Of a DNA stretch of 64,000 bases, positions 27,893-36,682 are shown one piece after another. Below the pieces are notes generated by a model. It was not told the DNA's origin. It was given only the letters and a program-made list of their open reading frames with translations, and searched no databases. The position numbers were made by a program, and so were the translations under genes. The stretch is from Cerasicoccus arenae. GTDB lineage: Bacteria > Verrucomicrobiota > Verrucomicrobiia > Opitutales > Cerasicoccaceae. The stretch is taken from the NCBI RefSeq assembly GCF_014651635.1, contig NZ_BMXG01000012.1:62001-126000 (forward strand). Direction: 5' to 3'. The first letter of the stretch is position 1; each line of letters opens with the position of its first letter.

Positions 27893-29119
27893 ATGGACCA
27901 CCGTTTCCCTCCTGGTCCGCCGCCCCCCCCCCCTGGCGGTGGTCAGAGGCCCCCTTTTTCAAGAGGAATGGGTCCGCCATCAGGCCCCCCCCCTCACGGG
28001 CCACCGCCAGGCCCTCCTCCGCCGATGCGGCCTCCACGGAAGAAACCTGGAGAAGAGGACCCAGACGCCCCCATTCGCAAGGGCCGATGCCTGATTCGCG
28101 AAGATGACAGCTATACGCCCAAGCCTGCCTTGGCTAACGTTGACAAGCCCAAGGCGAAGCCAGAGCCAACGCGGACTCAAAAATCATCCGATTATCGGCT
28201 GATTAACGACATTCGCGTCAGTAAGAATTTTTTCTGGGTAACGGCTTCAGCACTCGGGCTGATCCTGATCGCGTCGATCGGTGTCCCCGTTTTTCAAGTG
28301 CTCCGCGATGCACCAGACCGGATGAAAACTGCGGAAGCTGAAACCGAACCGAGTGATTCAACCTCAGTGACGACCGAGCCGGGAATACAAGCATCTCCAT
28401 TGCGCGATTCCTATCAGGAATTAAAATCCGCCGCCCTCCGCCGGATTGATGAGCCAAAGTCGAAATTGGAAGAAATCCTGATCGCCAATGCGGAAATCAC
28501 CGGTATGGCCAATGCACGGACTTGTTCGGCTGAAGGGACTGCGATAGCCAACGGTCGCCAATACGACCTGAATTTCTTCGCGAAAGCACCGAATCTGTTG
28601 CGCCAAGTCCTGACCTTGGATGACCTTAAAATCACAAGTGTCTACAATGGCACCGCTGGTAAATTGGAGGCGATGGATTACACGAAAAAACGCTCAGTCG
28701 AACGAGACATGACGCAGTTGCAGGATCTTACAATACTGATGTCGTCGCTCCCCAATTTGCCGATTTGGCAGTATGAAGCGGATTCGACGAAGATTAGCGA
28801 TGGCGGGCAGCAGATATACGAAGGCGAGCTTTATTATGTGGTGGTTAACCGAGGTATTCACCTCTTTGAGATCATGCACTACTTCGACATCGAAACCAGT
28901 TTGGAGCGTGTGCGCCGAGCTACGGTCATTTCCGATGATCAGGAATTAAGCATTACCGTCAAATTTTCGGAGTATCAACAGATCGGTCAATTTTACACCC
29001 CGATGGAAATCAACGTGTTGGAGGAATCTGCGGTACAAGTAGTTAGTAAGATACTCGTCGAGAAATGGAGCTTTAACCAAGGACTTTTGCCGAGTCTGTT
29101 CAGCCTCGACAATTCTTAG
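27893..29119 (+). CDS. Membrane protein with proline-rich cytoplasmic arm and extracytoplasmic domain
   Basis: A 408-residue protein from the ATG at 27893, which has a GGGGA ribosome-binding site; the ATG at 27866 would add nine residues. The first 60 residues are almost entirely Pro, Gly and Arg. After a basic linker comes one membrane helix near residues 112-135 (FFWVTASALGLILIASIGVPVF), then an extracytoplasmic region of about 270 residues. The latter has a lipoprotein-localisation-like flavour (CSAEGTAIANGRQYDLNFFAK, QQIYEGELYYVV, FYTPMEINV), but I would not assign it to LolA. The function is unknown. The poly-Pro arm is encoded by C runs of 11 and 9 bases, both in frame here. Confidence 0.75.
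   Translation: MDHRFPPGPPPPPPGGGQRPPFSRGMGPPSGPPPHGPPPGPPPPMRPPRKKPGEEDPDAPIRKGRCLIREDDSYTPKPALANVDKPKAKPEPTRTQKSSDYRLINDIRVSKNFFWVTASALGLILIASIGVPVFQVLRDAPDRMKTAEAETEPSDSTSVTTEPGIQASPLRDSYQELKSAALRRIDEPKSKLEEILIANAEITGMANARTCSAEGTAIANGRQYDLNFFAKAPNLLRQVLTLDDLKITSVYNGTAGKLEAMDYTKKRSVERDMTQLQDLTILMSSLPNLPIWQYEADSTKISDGGQQIYEGELYYVVVNRGIHLFEIMHYFDIETSLERVRRATVISDDQELSITVKFSEYQQIGQFYTPMEINVLEESAVQVVSKILVEKWSFNQGLLPSLFSLDNS
27923..27933. repeat. 11-base C run encoding prolines
   Basis: Eleven C in the Pro-rich arm of the membrane protein starting at 27893. The frame is open as sequenced, but gain or loss of one base would truncate the protein near its start. A second run of nine C lies at 27985-27993. 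Confidence 0.85.
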
Positions 29120-29143
29120 CCCCCCCCTTCGGCGCATATATCG

Positions 29144-29833
29144 CTAGAGTAGTTCGCGATCCAGAAAGGATGTCGCGCTGTCCGAGGTGGCGATAATGTG
29201 GTCGAGTAATTGAACGCCGACGGCCTTGCATGCTGCTTGGATGGCCTCGGTCAAGCGCAGGTCTTGCGGCGAAGGCTCCAATTCGCCAGTTGGGTGGTTG
29301 TGCGCAATGACAACATACACCGCATGGCGTTGAAGGGCGGCCCGAGCTACTTTTTGCGGGTAAACACTCGCACGATTAGGCAACCCGACCTCCAACCGTT
29401 CGATGCCGTTTTTCATGAGCTGGTAGGCATGGTCGAGGTAGGCAACTTCGAAGACTTCGTTATTCAATTCGCCGAGACGTGCGCGCCATAGGTCGATGAG
29501 AGAATCCACGCTGTCGAGCATTGGCCGTTCCTCGGCTTGCTGACGCAGGTAAAGGATCATCGTTTCCTTGATGATGCGTAGTGCGACTGGCGTCACTTGG
29601 CCAATACCGTCTTGGGCTTGTAATTCGTCCAAAGGTGCATCGAGAATGCCCTTGAGCGACCCAAATTTTGCGAGCAGGGCCTTGGCTAATGGCTTGGTGT
29701 CCCGACGGGGGATGCAGAGCGTGAGTAGCAGTTCGATGGCTTCATGGTCGGCAAAATGGTCCAACCCCCCCCGCATAAATCGCTCGCGGAGGCGCGCCCG
29801 GTGGCCGAGATGGTGCGGCGTATCCTCGCTCAT
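29144..29833 (-). CDS. radC: RadC family protein (JAB/MPN domain)
   Basis: A 229-residue protein with the full RadC layout. The N-terminal helix-hairpin-helix region (LGHRARLRERFMRGG, later AQDGIGQVTPVALRII) precedes a JAB/MPN metalloprotease-like domain. The domain contains VVIAHNHPTGELEPSPQDLRLT near residue 176, with the HxHP and distal Asp that bind zinc. The exact role of RadC is unsettled despite its name. It converges with the membrane-protein gene at 27893-29119, with only 24 bases between the stops, and is divergent from the gene at 29915. A run of eight C on the plus strand at 29765-29772 lies within it and is in frame. Confidence 0.93.
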   Translation of the reverse strand: MSEDTPHHLGHRARLRERFMRGGLDHFADHEAIELLLTLCIPRRDTKPLAKALLAKFGSLKGILDAPLDELQAQDGIGQVTPVALRIIKETMILYLRQQAEERPMLDSVDSLIDLWRARLGELNNEVFEVAYLDHAYQLMKNGIERLEVGLPNRASVYPQKVARAALQRHAVYVVIAHNHPTGELEPSPQDLRLTEAIQAACKAVGVQLLDHIIATSDSATSFLDRELL

Positions 29834-29914
29834 GGCGGCGGACTTTCAACGAGTGGTGCCCAGGCCTCAAGCGTCAATATCGAAGATTGCAATTTTCCTA
29901 AAAATCAGTAGGGT

Positions 29915-30760
29915 ATGAACATGCGATTGTTAGCCTACATTGTTCTGGCCCTACTTGGCGGGGTGACAGCTCATGCCATTGAGGTTGGGGACACCCGCAC
30001 TGCAGTCATTGCGGAGTTGGGATCGCCAATTGGAGAGCTGGACCTTGGTGATCGCGAACGTCTGATGTTTGCTGCGGGCAATGTCACGCTAGTCAACGGA
30101 GTTGTGCAGAGCTTTGACATTAAGTCTGCGGCTCAGCTCGAGCGACAGGAGGTCATTGCCCAACAGATCGCTGCTCAGTGGGCTGAACGCAATGCTGCTG
30201 AGTTGGCAGAAAGTATCGACAAAGGCCGTGCTCAATTGGATTACTTCAAGCTCTCCTCCACGAAGTTGACCGATCAAGACATCAAATCCCTCATGGCGCA
30301 TTGGATAAAAATCCGCAATGAGTCCCCCGAGGCCGATATTACCGCAGAGTATGACGCCACTCTTGCACTGGCAGAGGCACGGGCCGACGAGATTGCCCGT
30401 AATCGCGAGGAGCAGCGCATTACAGAGCTTGAGCGCCGAGTTGCGAATGCCGAACAGCGCGCCGCTGCCGCCCAACAGCAGGGATCCTATTCGCAGCAAG
30501 TTTCTTACACCTATCCTGCGTGGTACTATCCCCCAGCCCCACGATCGGTGGTAGTCGTTACTGGCAGCGGGGTTATCACTGGCGGTGGTGGTAATTGCTA
30601 TCCACAGCGTCCCGTGCGCCAACCTGGACTTTCGGCGAGCTACACCAGTGATAATTTCAGCGTAAGCTATAGCAGCGGTTACGGCAGTGGCTATAATCGC
30701 ATTGGCTCGCGCTTCGTCCCGCAATCTCGCCCAATTACCATCACGCAGACGGGCCAGTAG
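29915..30760 (+). CDS. Secreted protein with N-terminal SmpA/OmlA-like part and Tyr/Ser/Gly-rich C-terminus
   Basis: A 281-residue protein with a signal peptide (LLAYIVLALLGGVTAHA) cleaved around residue 21. The first mature part, IEVGDTRTAVIAELGSPIGELDLGDRERLMF, has the GDTR-x3-ELGSP pattern seen in SmpA/OmlA-like (BamE-type) domains; this match is suggestive only. A coiled coil rich in Ala, Glu and Arg follows (about 165-190). The last 90 residues are dominated by Tyr, Ser, Gly and Pro, low complexity that could be surface exposed. No function is assigned. It is probably exported to the periplasm or outer membrane. Confidence 0.65.
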   Translation: MNMRLLAYIVLALLGGVTAHAIEVGDTRTAVIAELGSPIGELDLGDRERLMFAAGNVTLVNGVVQSFDIKSAAQLERQEVIAQQIAAQWAERNAAELAESIDKGRAQLDYFKLSSTKLTDQDIKSLMAHWIKIRNESPEADITAEYDATLALAEARADEIARNREEQRITELERRVANAEQRAAAAQQQGSYSQQVSYTYPAWYYPPAPRSVVVVTGSGVITGGGGNCYPQRPVRQPGLSASYTSDNFSVSYSSGYGSGYNRIGSRFVPQSRPITITQTGQ

Positions 30761-30869
30761 CGCCTGCGATAGGTACCGTATTAATTGAGCAGCTATTTGG
30801 CTGAATTATCGGTTCAAAGTCTGATGGAAGCTGCTTCCCTTTGCTTGGGAAGTTGCTAGGATTTCTTCA

Positions 30870-31274
30870 ATGCCCGATTCCCAGCCGCAAAAAGCCGCCG
30901 TTGAGTTGCCTGGCCTGCGGGTGTTGGTCGATAAAGTGATCTACCAACAGATCGAAGATCCGAGCGACGAGCGTGCGTACGCATTTATCTATTTCATTAC
31001 GATTGAAAATCTGTCGGACCGCACCGTTACGCTGCTAGGGCGCAAATGGATCATTGATCACGAGGATGGCAGTAAGCTGGTGGTCGAGGGGGATAAAATT
31101 ATCCAGCAAACACCTCGCCTCGAACCCGGTGAGAGCTTTTCTTACAACAGCTACCACGTGAGCAGCCAGGACGCGACGGCGGAAGGTGCTTTCCACGGTC
31201 TGGACGAGCAGGGTGGGGCAATTTTTACACGTATTCCGCGTTTTACCATGAACATTCCACACGAAGAAAATTGA
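30870..31274 (+). CDS. apaG: ApaG-domain protein
   Basis: A 134-residue protein whose whole length is one ApaG domain: FIYFITIENLSDRTVTLLGRKWIIDHEDG is the hallmark first half, and PRLEPGESFSYNSYHVSS the second. ApaG is a small beta-sandwich protein of unclear role, linked in some bacteria to Ap4A hydrolase and to methyltransferase KsgA. In this genome it is followed by a beta-CASP nuclease-like gene; the TTG at 31271 overlaps the apaG stop but the ATG at 31334 is the more likely start. A modest hairpin (CTTCCC with GGGAAG, about 30828-30856) precedes the gene. Confidence 0.92.
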   Translation: MPDSQPQKAAVELPGLRVLVDKVIYQQIEDPSDERAYAFIYFITIENLSDRTVTLLGRKWIIDHEDGSKLVVEGDKIIQQTPRLEPGESFSYNSYHVSSQDATAEGAFHGLDEQGGAIFTRIPRFTMNIPHEEN

Positions 31275-31333
31275 AATCAGCTCAAGACACTCTGCCATCG
31301 ACTCCGCCTGAGAAGGATCCACACTCATCGATT

Positions 31334-32689
31334 ATGAAACTCACGGATTTAGGGCGTCAAAGGCGCATCGGTGCGAATAGCCTGTTGGCGGAAATTGGGC
31401 CATTTCGAGTTCTCATCGACGCCGGGCTCGATCCCAAGTCAGTGGGGCGGGATTCCACACCTAATTTTGACTTGTTGGGTGCGGGACCGCTGGATTTGGT
31501 TGTGTTAACGCATTGCCATCTCGACCATTTGGGTTCGTTGCCAATTGTCTGCCGCGAGCACCCGGAAGCGCTTTATGTGTCGAGCCGTGCTTCGCAGATG
31601 CTTGCCCAGCGTATGCTCCGCAATTCGGTCAATGTGATGAAGCGTCAACGCGACGAGTTACACAACAGTGACCTACCGCTCTATACTTTTAATGAAGTTG
31701 ACCAAGTGGACCGCGCTTTACTCGGGATGGCCTTTGGCCAGTCACGTAAGATTGAGCGCGACGGCGAGGAGTTGGTCTTTACACTGCATCGTGCCGGGCA
31801 CATTGCCGGGGCCGTTGGTGTGAGCTTCGTTTACAAGCACCGCCGCATATTTTTTACGGGTGATGTAATGTTTGGGCCGCAAGCGACGCTCGATGGCGCA
31901 GACTTTCCGCTGGAACAAACGGATACCCTCGTGATGGAAACTACGCGCGGCGCTAAAGGCCGTGTGCCTGACCGGTCCAGAGAAAGCGAAGTCGAGCGGC
32001 TAATATCCACCATTGCGCACACTGTTTCGCGTGGTGGTTGCGTGCTCATCCCAGTTTTTGCACTTGGGCGTATGCAAGAGCTATTGCACCTGCTTCAGGA
32101 GGCACGTCAGCGGGGCCAATTGCCGGAATGTCCGGTCTTCTGCACAGGACTAGGGATGGATATCGTTGATTATTTTGACGCTATCACGCGCAAGATTGGT
32201 GGACTACATTTCCGTCGAACGGTGCTCAAGGCGCTTAAAGTTCAGCCGCCACCGCCGTTCAAGCCTGGCCGCAGCCCTGGTCAAGGTGGCATCTATCTAC
32301 TCTCCAGCGGAATGATGGTCGAGCACACGCCTTCTTATCATGCTGCTGCCGCGATGCTGGACGACCACGCCAATTCGATTTGTTTTGTCGGCTACTGTGA
32401 TCCGGAGACGCCGGGGGGAGAGCTGCTGGCTACTGCCCATGGAGATAGCTTTTTGTTTCGAGTGATTGACCACGCGACTTCTGTCCGTGCTCAAATTGAG
32501 CAATTTGATCTCAGTGGGCATGCTGACCGAGATGAGCTGCTGCAGTTCGCACGCACGCTCGACCCGCGCACAGTGGCCCTGACGCACGGTGATCCCGAGG
32601 CCCGTGAATGGTTCTTTGACCAACTGATGGACTCCAACCCGAAGCTCCAAATTCACGATCTGCTGCCCAATGAAGTTGTCAGCATGTGA
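31334..32689 (+). CDS. Metallo-beta-lactamase/beta-CASP RNA-processing nuclease-like protein
   Basis: A 451-residue protein from the ATG at 31334. The MBL core begins MKLTDLGRQRRIGANSLLAEI and has the zinc signature THCHLDH at 59-65, followed by GDVMFGPQ. The beta-CASP insert is recognised by GGCVLIPVFALGRMQELLHLL, and the SSGMMVEH and DLSGHADRDELL motifs supply later ligands. Proteins of this group cleave or trim RNA in bacteria and archaea and are related to CPSF73-like nucleases. It is long enough to be complete. The start of the longer frame (TTG, 31271) overlaps apaG and looks spurious. Confidence 0.9.
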   Translation: MKLTDLGRQRRIGANSLLAEIGPFRVLIDAGLDPKSVGRDSTPNFDLLGAGPLDLVVLTHCHLDHLGSLPIVCREHPEALYVSSRASQMLAQRMLRNSVNVMKRQRDELHNSDLPLYTFNEVDQVDRALLGMAFGQSRKIERDGEELVFTLHRAGHIAGAVGVSFVYKHRRIFFTGDVMFGPQATLDGADFPLEQTDTLVMETTRGAKGRVPDRSRESEVERLISTIAHTVSRGGCVLIPVFALGRMQELLHLLQEARQRGQLPECPVFCTGLGMDIVDYFDAITRKIGGLHFRRTVLKALKVQPPPPFKPGRSPGQGGIYLLSSGMMVEHTPSYHAAAAMLDDHANSICFVGYCDPETPGGELLATAHGDSFLFRVIDHATSVRAQIEQFDLSGHADRDELLQFARTLDPRTVALTHGDPEAREWFFDQLMDSNPKLQIHDLLPNEVVSM

Positions 32690-32750
32690 AATTAATCCAA
32701 AATATTGATTTGAACCGAGTAATAGACTCTATAAGATTTGTTCTCAGGTC

Positions 32751-33365
32751 ATGGGAAGCAAAACTTTGTCAGTCGTTTGGTGGCGTATTTTAGTGTTAGT
32801 CGGAATGATGTTCGCATTGGGTACGGTGGGCGCGGTTAATCTGCCCTTGGCCTTTTTCTTCGATGATCCAGAAGATGATCGCGAGGAAGCAATTGAAGAT
32901 GCGGGCGAATGGTCTGAGTCAGATTTGGTGACGGTTAATCGGCCTGGCTTTACATTGCAGTATCCTAAGGATTGGCGCCTTGCCACGAATCAGGCTGATT
33001 ATAAGCCAGATAGCCTTTTCACTATCGAAACACCGGGTTCCTCCCACATTGTTATTGAGATTTTCGACGCTGCGCCGGGCATGGATGTCAGCGGTGCGAT
33101 GGATGATGTCTTACAGGCCCTCGACGGGCCTGCGGTTGAGACCTATTCCTACGGCAGCTTTGAAACATGGGGTAATTATAAGGGTGTCGGCAAGCACCTG
33201 AAGGGCAAAATTATGAGTATGATTCCCGGTGGTTGCCGTGTGTTCGCCGCGGTTGTCCCTGGCACCAACAAGGGTATTCTGATTACGGAATTTTATATGT
33301 CCGAGGACCTGCCAGTCGCCTTGCCCGGTTATGACCTGATCAGCCGGACTTTGGTGTTTAAGTGA
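32751..33365 (+). CDS. Membrane-anchored hypothetical protein, PsbP-like core
   Basis: A 204-residue protein with one N-terminal membrane helix (ILVLVGMMFALGTVGAVNLPLAFFF) and a short acidic stretch (DDPEDDREEAIEDAGE). The rest looks like a PsbP/DUF1795-type fold: GFTLQYPKDWRLATNQ near residue 65 is the typical entry strand, and it ends with LISRTLVFK. Such domains are often found in envelope-associated proteins of unknown job. The family link is suggestive, not firm. It stands alone between a nuclease-like gene and the convergent monophosphatase. Confidence 0.65.
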   Translation: MGSKTLSVVWWRILVLVGMMFALGTVGAVNLPLAFFFDDPEDDREEAIEDAGEWSESDLVTVNRPGFTLQYPKDWRLATNQADYKPDSLFTIETPGSSHIVIEIFDAAPGMDVSGAMDDVLQALDGPAVETYSYGSFETWGNYKGVGKHLKGKIMSMIPGGCRVFAAVVPGTNKGILITEFYMSEDLPVALPGYDLISRTLVFK

Positions 33366-33422
33366 GCAAATCGTTAAGGAAAGAGTGATGTAGGGTTAGG
33401 CCCCACCGTTTTCCCCAATGCT

Positions 33423-34247
33423 TCAAATATCCAGCTTAGCCGCGGCTTCAACGAAGGCCAAGGAACCAGCGGCAAAACGTAGCTTAGGCTGATCGACATG
33501 GAATGAGCGAAGTGGGAACACCGGTTCAGTGTACCAGTGGAATTCACCACCAGCACCCTTGATTAGGGCGTAAGCTGCGGCTATATCCCAGACCTTGACA
33601 CGACAGTCCAAGCTGCCGTCCAACTTACCCAATGCCGCGTAGGTCAAAGCGAGCGTGCTGCTGCCAAACGAGCGCACGCGATAGGTTTCTAGCCAAGGCT
33701 GGAGCGTATCTGCCTCTCCGGCACCCAGAGGGAAGTGCAGTGAAATGATGCTGTGCCTGTCCAGCGGAGTCGACTTTACGGTGACTTTCGTATTGCCGTC
33801 GAGTACTCCAAAATCCGGTCCACCTTCAGTCAGGACGCCACGGGCCAGATCATAAACAAAGCCGTAGATCGGCTCGCCGTTGCGTAATAGTGCTAGCGAA
33901 ATCGCGCACAGAGGGATACCGAAGAAGTAGTTGTTGGTGCCGTCGATGGGATCAAGTACCCAGCAAAATTCAGCTTCGAGCGACATCAGTTCGTCTTCCG
34001 GACTGGATTCCTCGCTGCAAAAATCGTCCTTTGGGAACGAACCCCGCAATTCAGCGAAAAGCTTTTCCGAGATGGCGAAGTCTGCAAAGGTGACACGAGT
34101 GTCATCGGCCTTCCAATCACTCGCGACAGAGCCGAATTGACGATGAAAGAAATCCACCTGCTGCTGGACTGCTACGCGCCCGGCATTAATCCGGTGCCGG
34201 ACGCTGGTTGCCGGATCGCGGCGTAGTTTGGTGGCAAGTTTACCCAT
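33423..34247 (-). CDS. Inositol monophosphatase family phosphatase (HisN/SuhB-like)
   Basis: A 274-residue magnesium-dependent phosphatase. The metal-binding motif WVLDPIDGTNN places Asp99 and Asp102; the upstream EES near residue 80 supplies the first acid, and VWDIAAAYALIKGAGG is the second conserved block. The substrate range of the family includes inositol phosphates, histidinol phosphate and 3'-phosphoadenosine phosphates. The overlap with lysA at TAATG makes it translationally coupled to that gene, so histidinol phosphate is conceivable but unproven. Weaker points are the unusual spacing at the N-terminus, which is longer than in SuhB. Confidence 0.88.
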   Translation of the reverse strand: MGKLATKLRRDPATSVRHRINAGRVAVQQQVDFFHRQFGSVASDWKADDTRVTFADFAISEKLFAELRGSFPKDDFCSEESSPEDELMSLEAEFCWVLDPIDGTNNYFFGIPLCAISLALLRNGEPIYGFVYDLARGVLTEGGPDFGVLDGNTKVTVKSTPLDRHSIISLHFPLGAGEADTLQPWLETYRVRSFGSSTLALTYAALGKLDGSLDCRVKVWDIAAAYALIKGAGGEFHWYTEPVFPLRSFHVDQPKLRFAAGSLAFVEAAAKLDI

Positions 34248-35506
34248 TATACTTCATCAACTTCGTTTTGCAGGATCTGTTCCAATGTCTGTCGACGTCG
34301 GATCAGCCGCAAGGTTCCATCCTTTTCCAGCAGTGCTTCAGCGGCCTCGGGGAAACTATTGTAATTCTTTGCGCTCATCGATGAGCAATACGCGCCAGCA
34401 CCTTCGATAACACACAGGTCTCCTATTGCAGCCTTGGTGAGTGTGCGTGGCTGGAGGGATTCCGGATCATCCGCGCCCACCGTCAACACGTCGCCTGATT
34501 CGCAACAGTGGCCAACGACGAGATAATCCGCAGTTCCTTCGGTTGGTTCGTTGGGCGAAATGATGATCGGGTGCTGTGCAGCGTAGAGGGAAGGGCGGAG
34601 AATTTCCGTCATCCCGCCATCGAGCTTGAGGAACTGGCGTCCATCGAGCCCGCCAGTAGCCACGATATCCTGCACGGTCGTGAGCAGGGAGCAGGCATTG
34701 GCGAGCAGGAAGGTGCCAGGCTCGATTTCCAAGTGGATCTTTCGGCCGGTTTCTTCGGCGAGGGCTACAAAGGCCTCCTTGACCGGTTCGCCGACGACTT
34801 GGAGGTCCGTCGACTTTTCAAAATCCATGCGGCCGACCTTGAATCCGCCGCCCAGATTGAGCGTCTTGACGTCCGTGAATCGGCGTACGAGAGCCAGACT
34901 CAGGTGGGAGACGCGCTCCCAGACGGCTGGATCGCTGCCGGAGCCAATGTGTGTGTGGATGCGCTCGATGGTTAGATTGTTGGCTTGGGCGATTGCCTCG
35001 ACTTCGTCTGCCCATTCATGCCAAATGCCAAAGCTGGAGTGCGGGCCGCCGACGTTGGTTTTGCCGGTGCCACCTGAGCCAAGGCCTGGGTTAAAGCGGA
35101 CGCCACATAATTGGCCGGGGAAGAGTTGGCCGAAACGCTTGAGCTGTGCAAGGGAACAGGCGTTGAAGCGGATGCCCGCCGCATGCAGTTCACCAAAGTC
35201 TTCCGGCATTTGTTGAGTGCTGAGTGAGATGTTGCCCGCAGGAACGCCTGCCTTGAGGGCGCGGCGGACTTCCCAGCCCGAGGAGGCGTCAATGTGCAGG
35301 CCGAGAGAGGTGAAGCGCTTAAGAATAGCTGCATTGGGGGAAGCCTTCATTGCGTAGCGGACGGTCAAGCCGAAGGCATTGGGGAAGGCTAGCGTCCGTC
35401 GCGCCTGTGTTTCGAGGGCGTCGGCGGAATACAGATAGAGTGGCGTGCCGTAGGCCTCGCGCGCGTTTTGGCTCTGCTGGGTGGTTATGTTACGCAGTGT
35501 TTCCAT
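34247..35506 (-). CDS. lysA: Diaminopimelate decarboxylase
   Basis: A 419-residue PLP enzyme of alanine-racemase fold III. The PLP lysine is Lys54 in YAMKASPN, and HIGSGSDP plus NLGGGF are the phosphate-contact motifs of the family. [13 protein letters not shown] near the end contains the substrate-site Cys/Tyr region typical of LysA. It converts meso-diaminopimelate to lysine, the last step of lysine synthesis. Its stop overlaps the next gene by one base (TAATG). The upstream intergenic region is long (35507-35898) and shows no lysine riboswitch that I can recognise. Confidence 0.92.
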   Translation of the reverse strand: METLRNITTQQSQNAREAYGTPLYLYSADALETQARRTLAFPNAFGLTVRYAMKASPNAAILKRFTSLGLHIDASSGWEVRRALKAGVPAGNISLSTQQMPEDFGELHAAGIRFNACSLAQLKRFGQLFPGQLCGVRFNPGLGSGGTGKTNVGGPHSSFGIWHEWADEVEAIAQANNLTIERIHTHIGSGSDPAVWERVSHLSLALVRRFTDVKTLNLGGGFKVGRMDFEKSTDLQVVGEPVKEAFVALAEETGRKIHLEIEPGTFLLANACSLLTTVQDIVATGGLDGRQFLKLDGGMTEILRPSLYAAQHPIIISPNEPTEGTADYLVVGHCCESGDVLTVGADDPESLQPRTLTKAAIGDLCVIEGAGAYCSSMSAKNYNSFPEAAEALLEKDGTLRLIRRRQTLEQILQNEVDEV

Positions 35507-35898
35507 ACTGAAAAAACGTTGAGGAAGGACTACTTTCGCTGCCTTTGCCAGACTGTTTTCTGAGTGAGAAGGGGGGGAGGGGGACTTCCTGAGCGGAAAA
35601 TTGCATGCTAATAAGCAGGTTTTTCCGTTGATTTCTGCCGTGGTTTTCAGCTGGAAATAGGGTTCAATTTAAGGCTATGAGAGGGTGTTTAGATGTTTTT
35701 ACGATATTTTATCACAGTTACAAAATGCTGCTAATGAATCTTTTGCACGTTTATCGGGAGTGATAGATGGGATGGGTAAGGGCCATGTCGGCTTATGTCT
35801 TGAGGGCCTAGCCAAACAACATTAGGTTGAGGACTCTATATCATACCAACGTTATACCGCCCTATTTGGGCCATGAATATCATCAACAATAATCCATC
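35507..35898. other. Non-coding divergent region between lysA and the first prepilin gene
   Basis: No gene seen in 392 bases. It contains a purine-rich block with seven G at 35571-35577, then AT-rich DNA. TTGAGG around 35826 and TTATAC about 19 bases later are loose promoter-like hexamers for the rightward gene. No terminator-like hairpin or riboswitch was found. Confidence 0.45.
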
Positions 35899-36453
35899 AT
35901 GTGTATCATTACTCGGGCGAGCGCACGGCGCGGCGACTCTCCCTCAATACCTACTCGCGCGTCATCGGATACTGACAACCATTCTGCGTTGTTAGTGCCC
36001 AAGCGGCATCGTGGTTTCACTCTCGTGGAAATCATGGTTGTCGTAGTGATCATCGGTCTGTTAGCGGCAATCGCCTTACCGGCCTTCCAGAGAGCACGTC
36101 AACGCTCGCAAAATACCCGTTTGGCCAATGATTTGCGGCAGTTCAGTGGCGCTTTCGAGACATATAGTCTGGAGAACGGAGTTTGGCCACCCGACGTCAA
36201 TCAAGGTATCCTGCCTCCTGAAATGGTTGGTTACATTGTCATCGATAAGTTTGAGTCAGGAACGATCTACGGTGGTAATTACGACTGGGAAGGACCAGGT
36301 GCCTTCAGCTTTATAGCTGGAGTCAGCATTCGTAGTTCAAATCTAGAAGACGAACAAGCGATTGGCATTGATGAAATTCTCGATGACGGTGATTTGAGCA
36401 CTGGGAAGTTCCGAAACATTAGCGGTGCCTATGTATATATACTAGAGGAATGA
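35899..36453 (+). CDS. Prepilin-like protein (type II secretion/type IV pilus family), copy 1
   Basis: A 184-residue pseudopilin-like protein. The class III signal HRGFTLVEIMVVVVIIGLLAAIALPAFQ gives cleavage between Gly39 and Phe40, with Glu at mature position 5 and a hydrophobic helix following. The ATG at 35899 yields a very long leader; an in-frame GTG at 35995 would give the usual seven-residue leader, and I cannot decide between them. The mature globular part is small and ends with a repeat-like DDGDLSTGKF. The paralogue at 36683 has the same closing motif. Such proteins are processed by a prepilin peptidase and assembled by a GspE/PilB ATPase; one of that type is at 6637. Confidence 0.85.
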   Translation: MCIITRASARRGDSPSIPTRASSDTDNHSALLVPKRHRGFTLVEIMVVVVIIGLLAAIALPAFQRARQRSQNTRLANDLRQFSGAFETYSLENGVWPPDVNQGILPPEMVGYIVIDKFESGTIYGGNYDWEGPGAFSFIAGVSIRSSNLEDEQAIGIDEILDDGDLSTGKFRNISGAYVYILEE

Positions 36454-36479
36454 CCCTCTGTTACAGTGATTTCAGTAGC

Positions 36480-36511
36480 AACGCGGACGATGGATTTCGT
36501 CCGCGTTTTTT
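36480..36511 (+). terminator. Terminator between the two prepilin genes
   Basis: An 11-base perfect stem (36480-36490 with 36497-36507) and a six-base loop run straight into six T. It separates the two paralogous genes into different transcripts. Confidence 0.92.
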
Positions 36512-36682
36512 ATGCATTTATTACTCATTTAAACAATTAGTTATCAAATGGTTATGGTTTGAACAGATGGTAAAAAAACGAGATATCCGGCTTGCTCGAA
36601 ACTAACGGCTTGAGGGTGTTTACTTCAGGTCCTACGTATGAATGCTCATTCGATAGGCCATTATAACTAAAATTATCATCCA

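Noticed and set aside
27923-27993. Frameshift in the proline-rich membrane protein at its C runs
   Set aside because: Codon by codon the frame is continuous from 27893 through both runs into the membrane helix, so no break is present as sequenced.
34626-35216. 196-codon plus-strand frame opposite lysA
   Set aside because: Antisense shadow; lysA has all catalytic motifs on the minus strand.
35755-35900. Sigma-54 promoter before the prepilin genes
   Set aside because: No GG-N10-GC pair in the TGGCAC-N5-TTGC context could be placed upstream of 35899.
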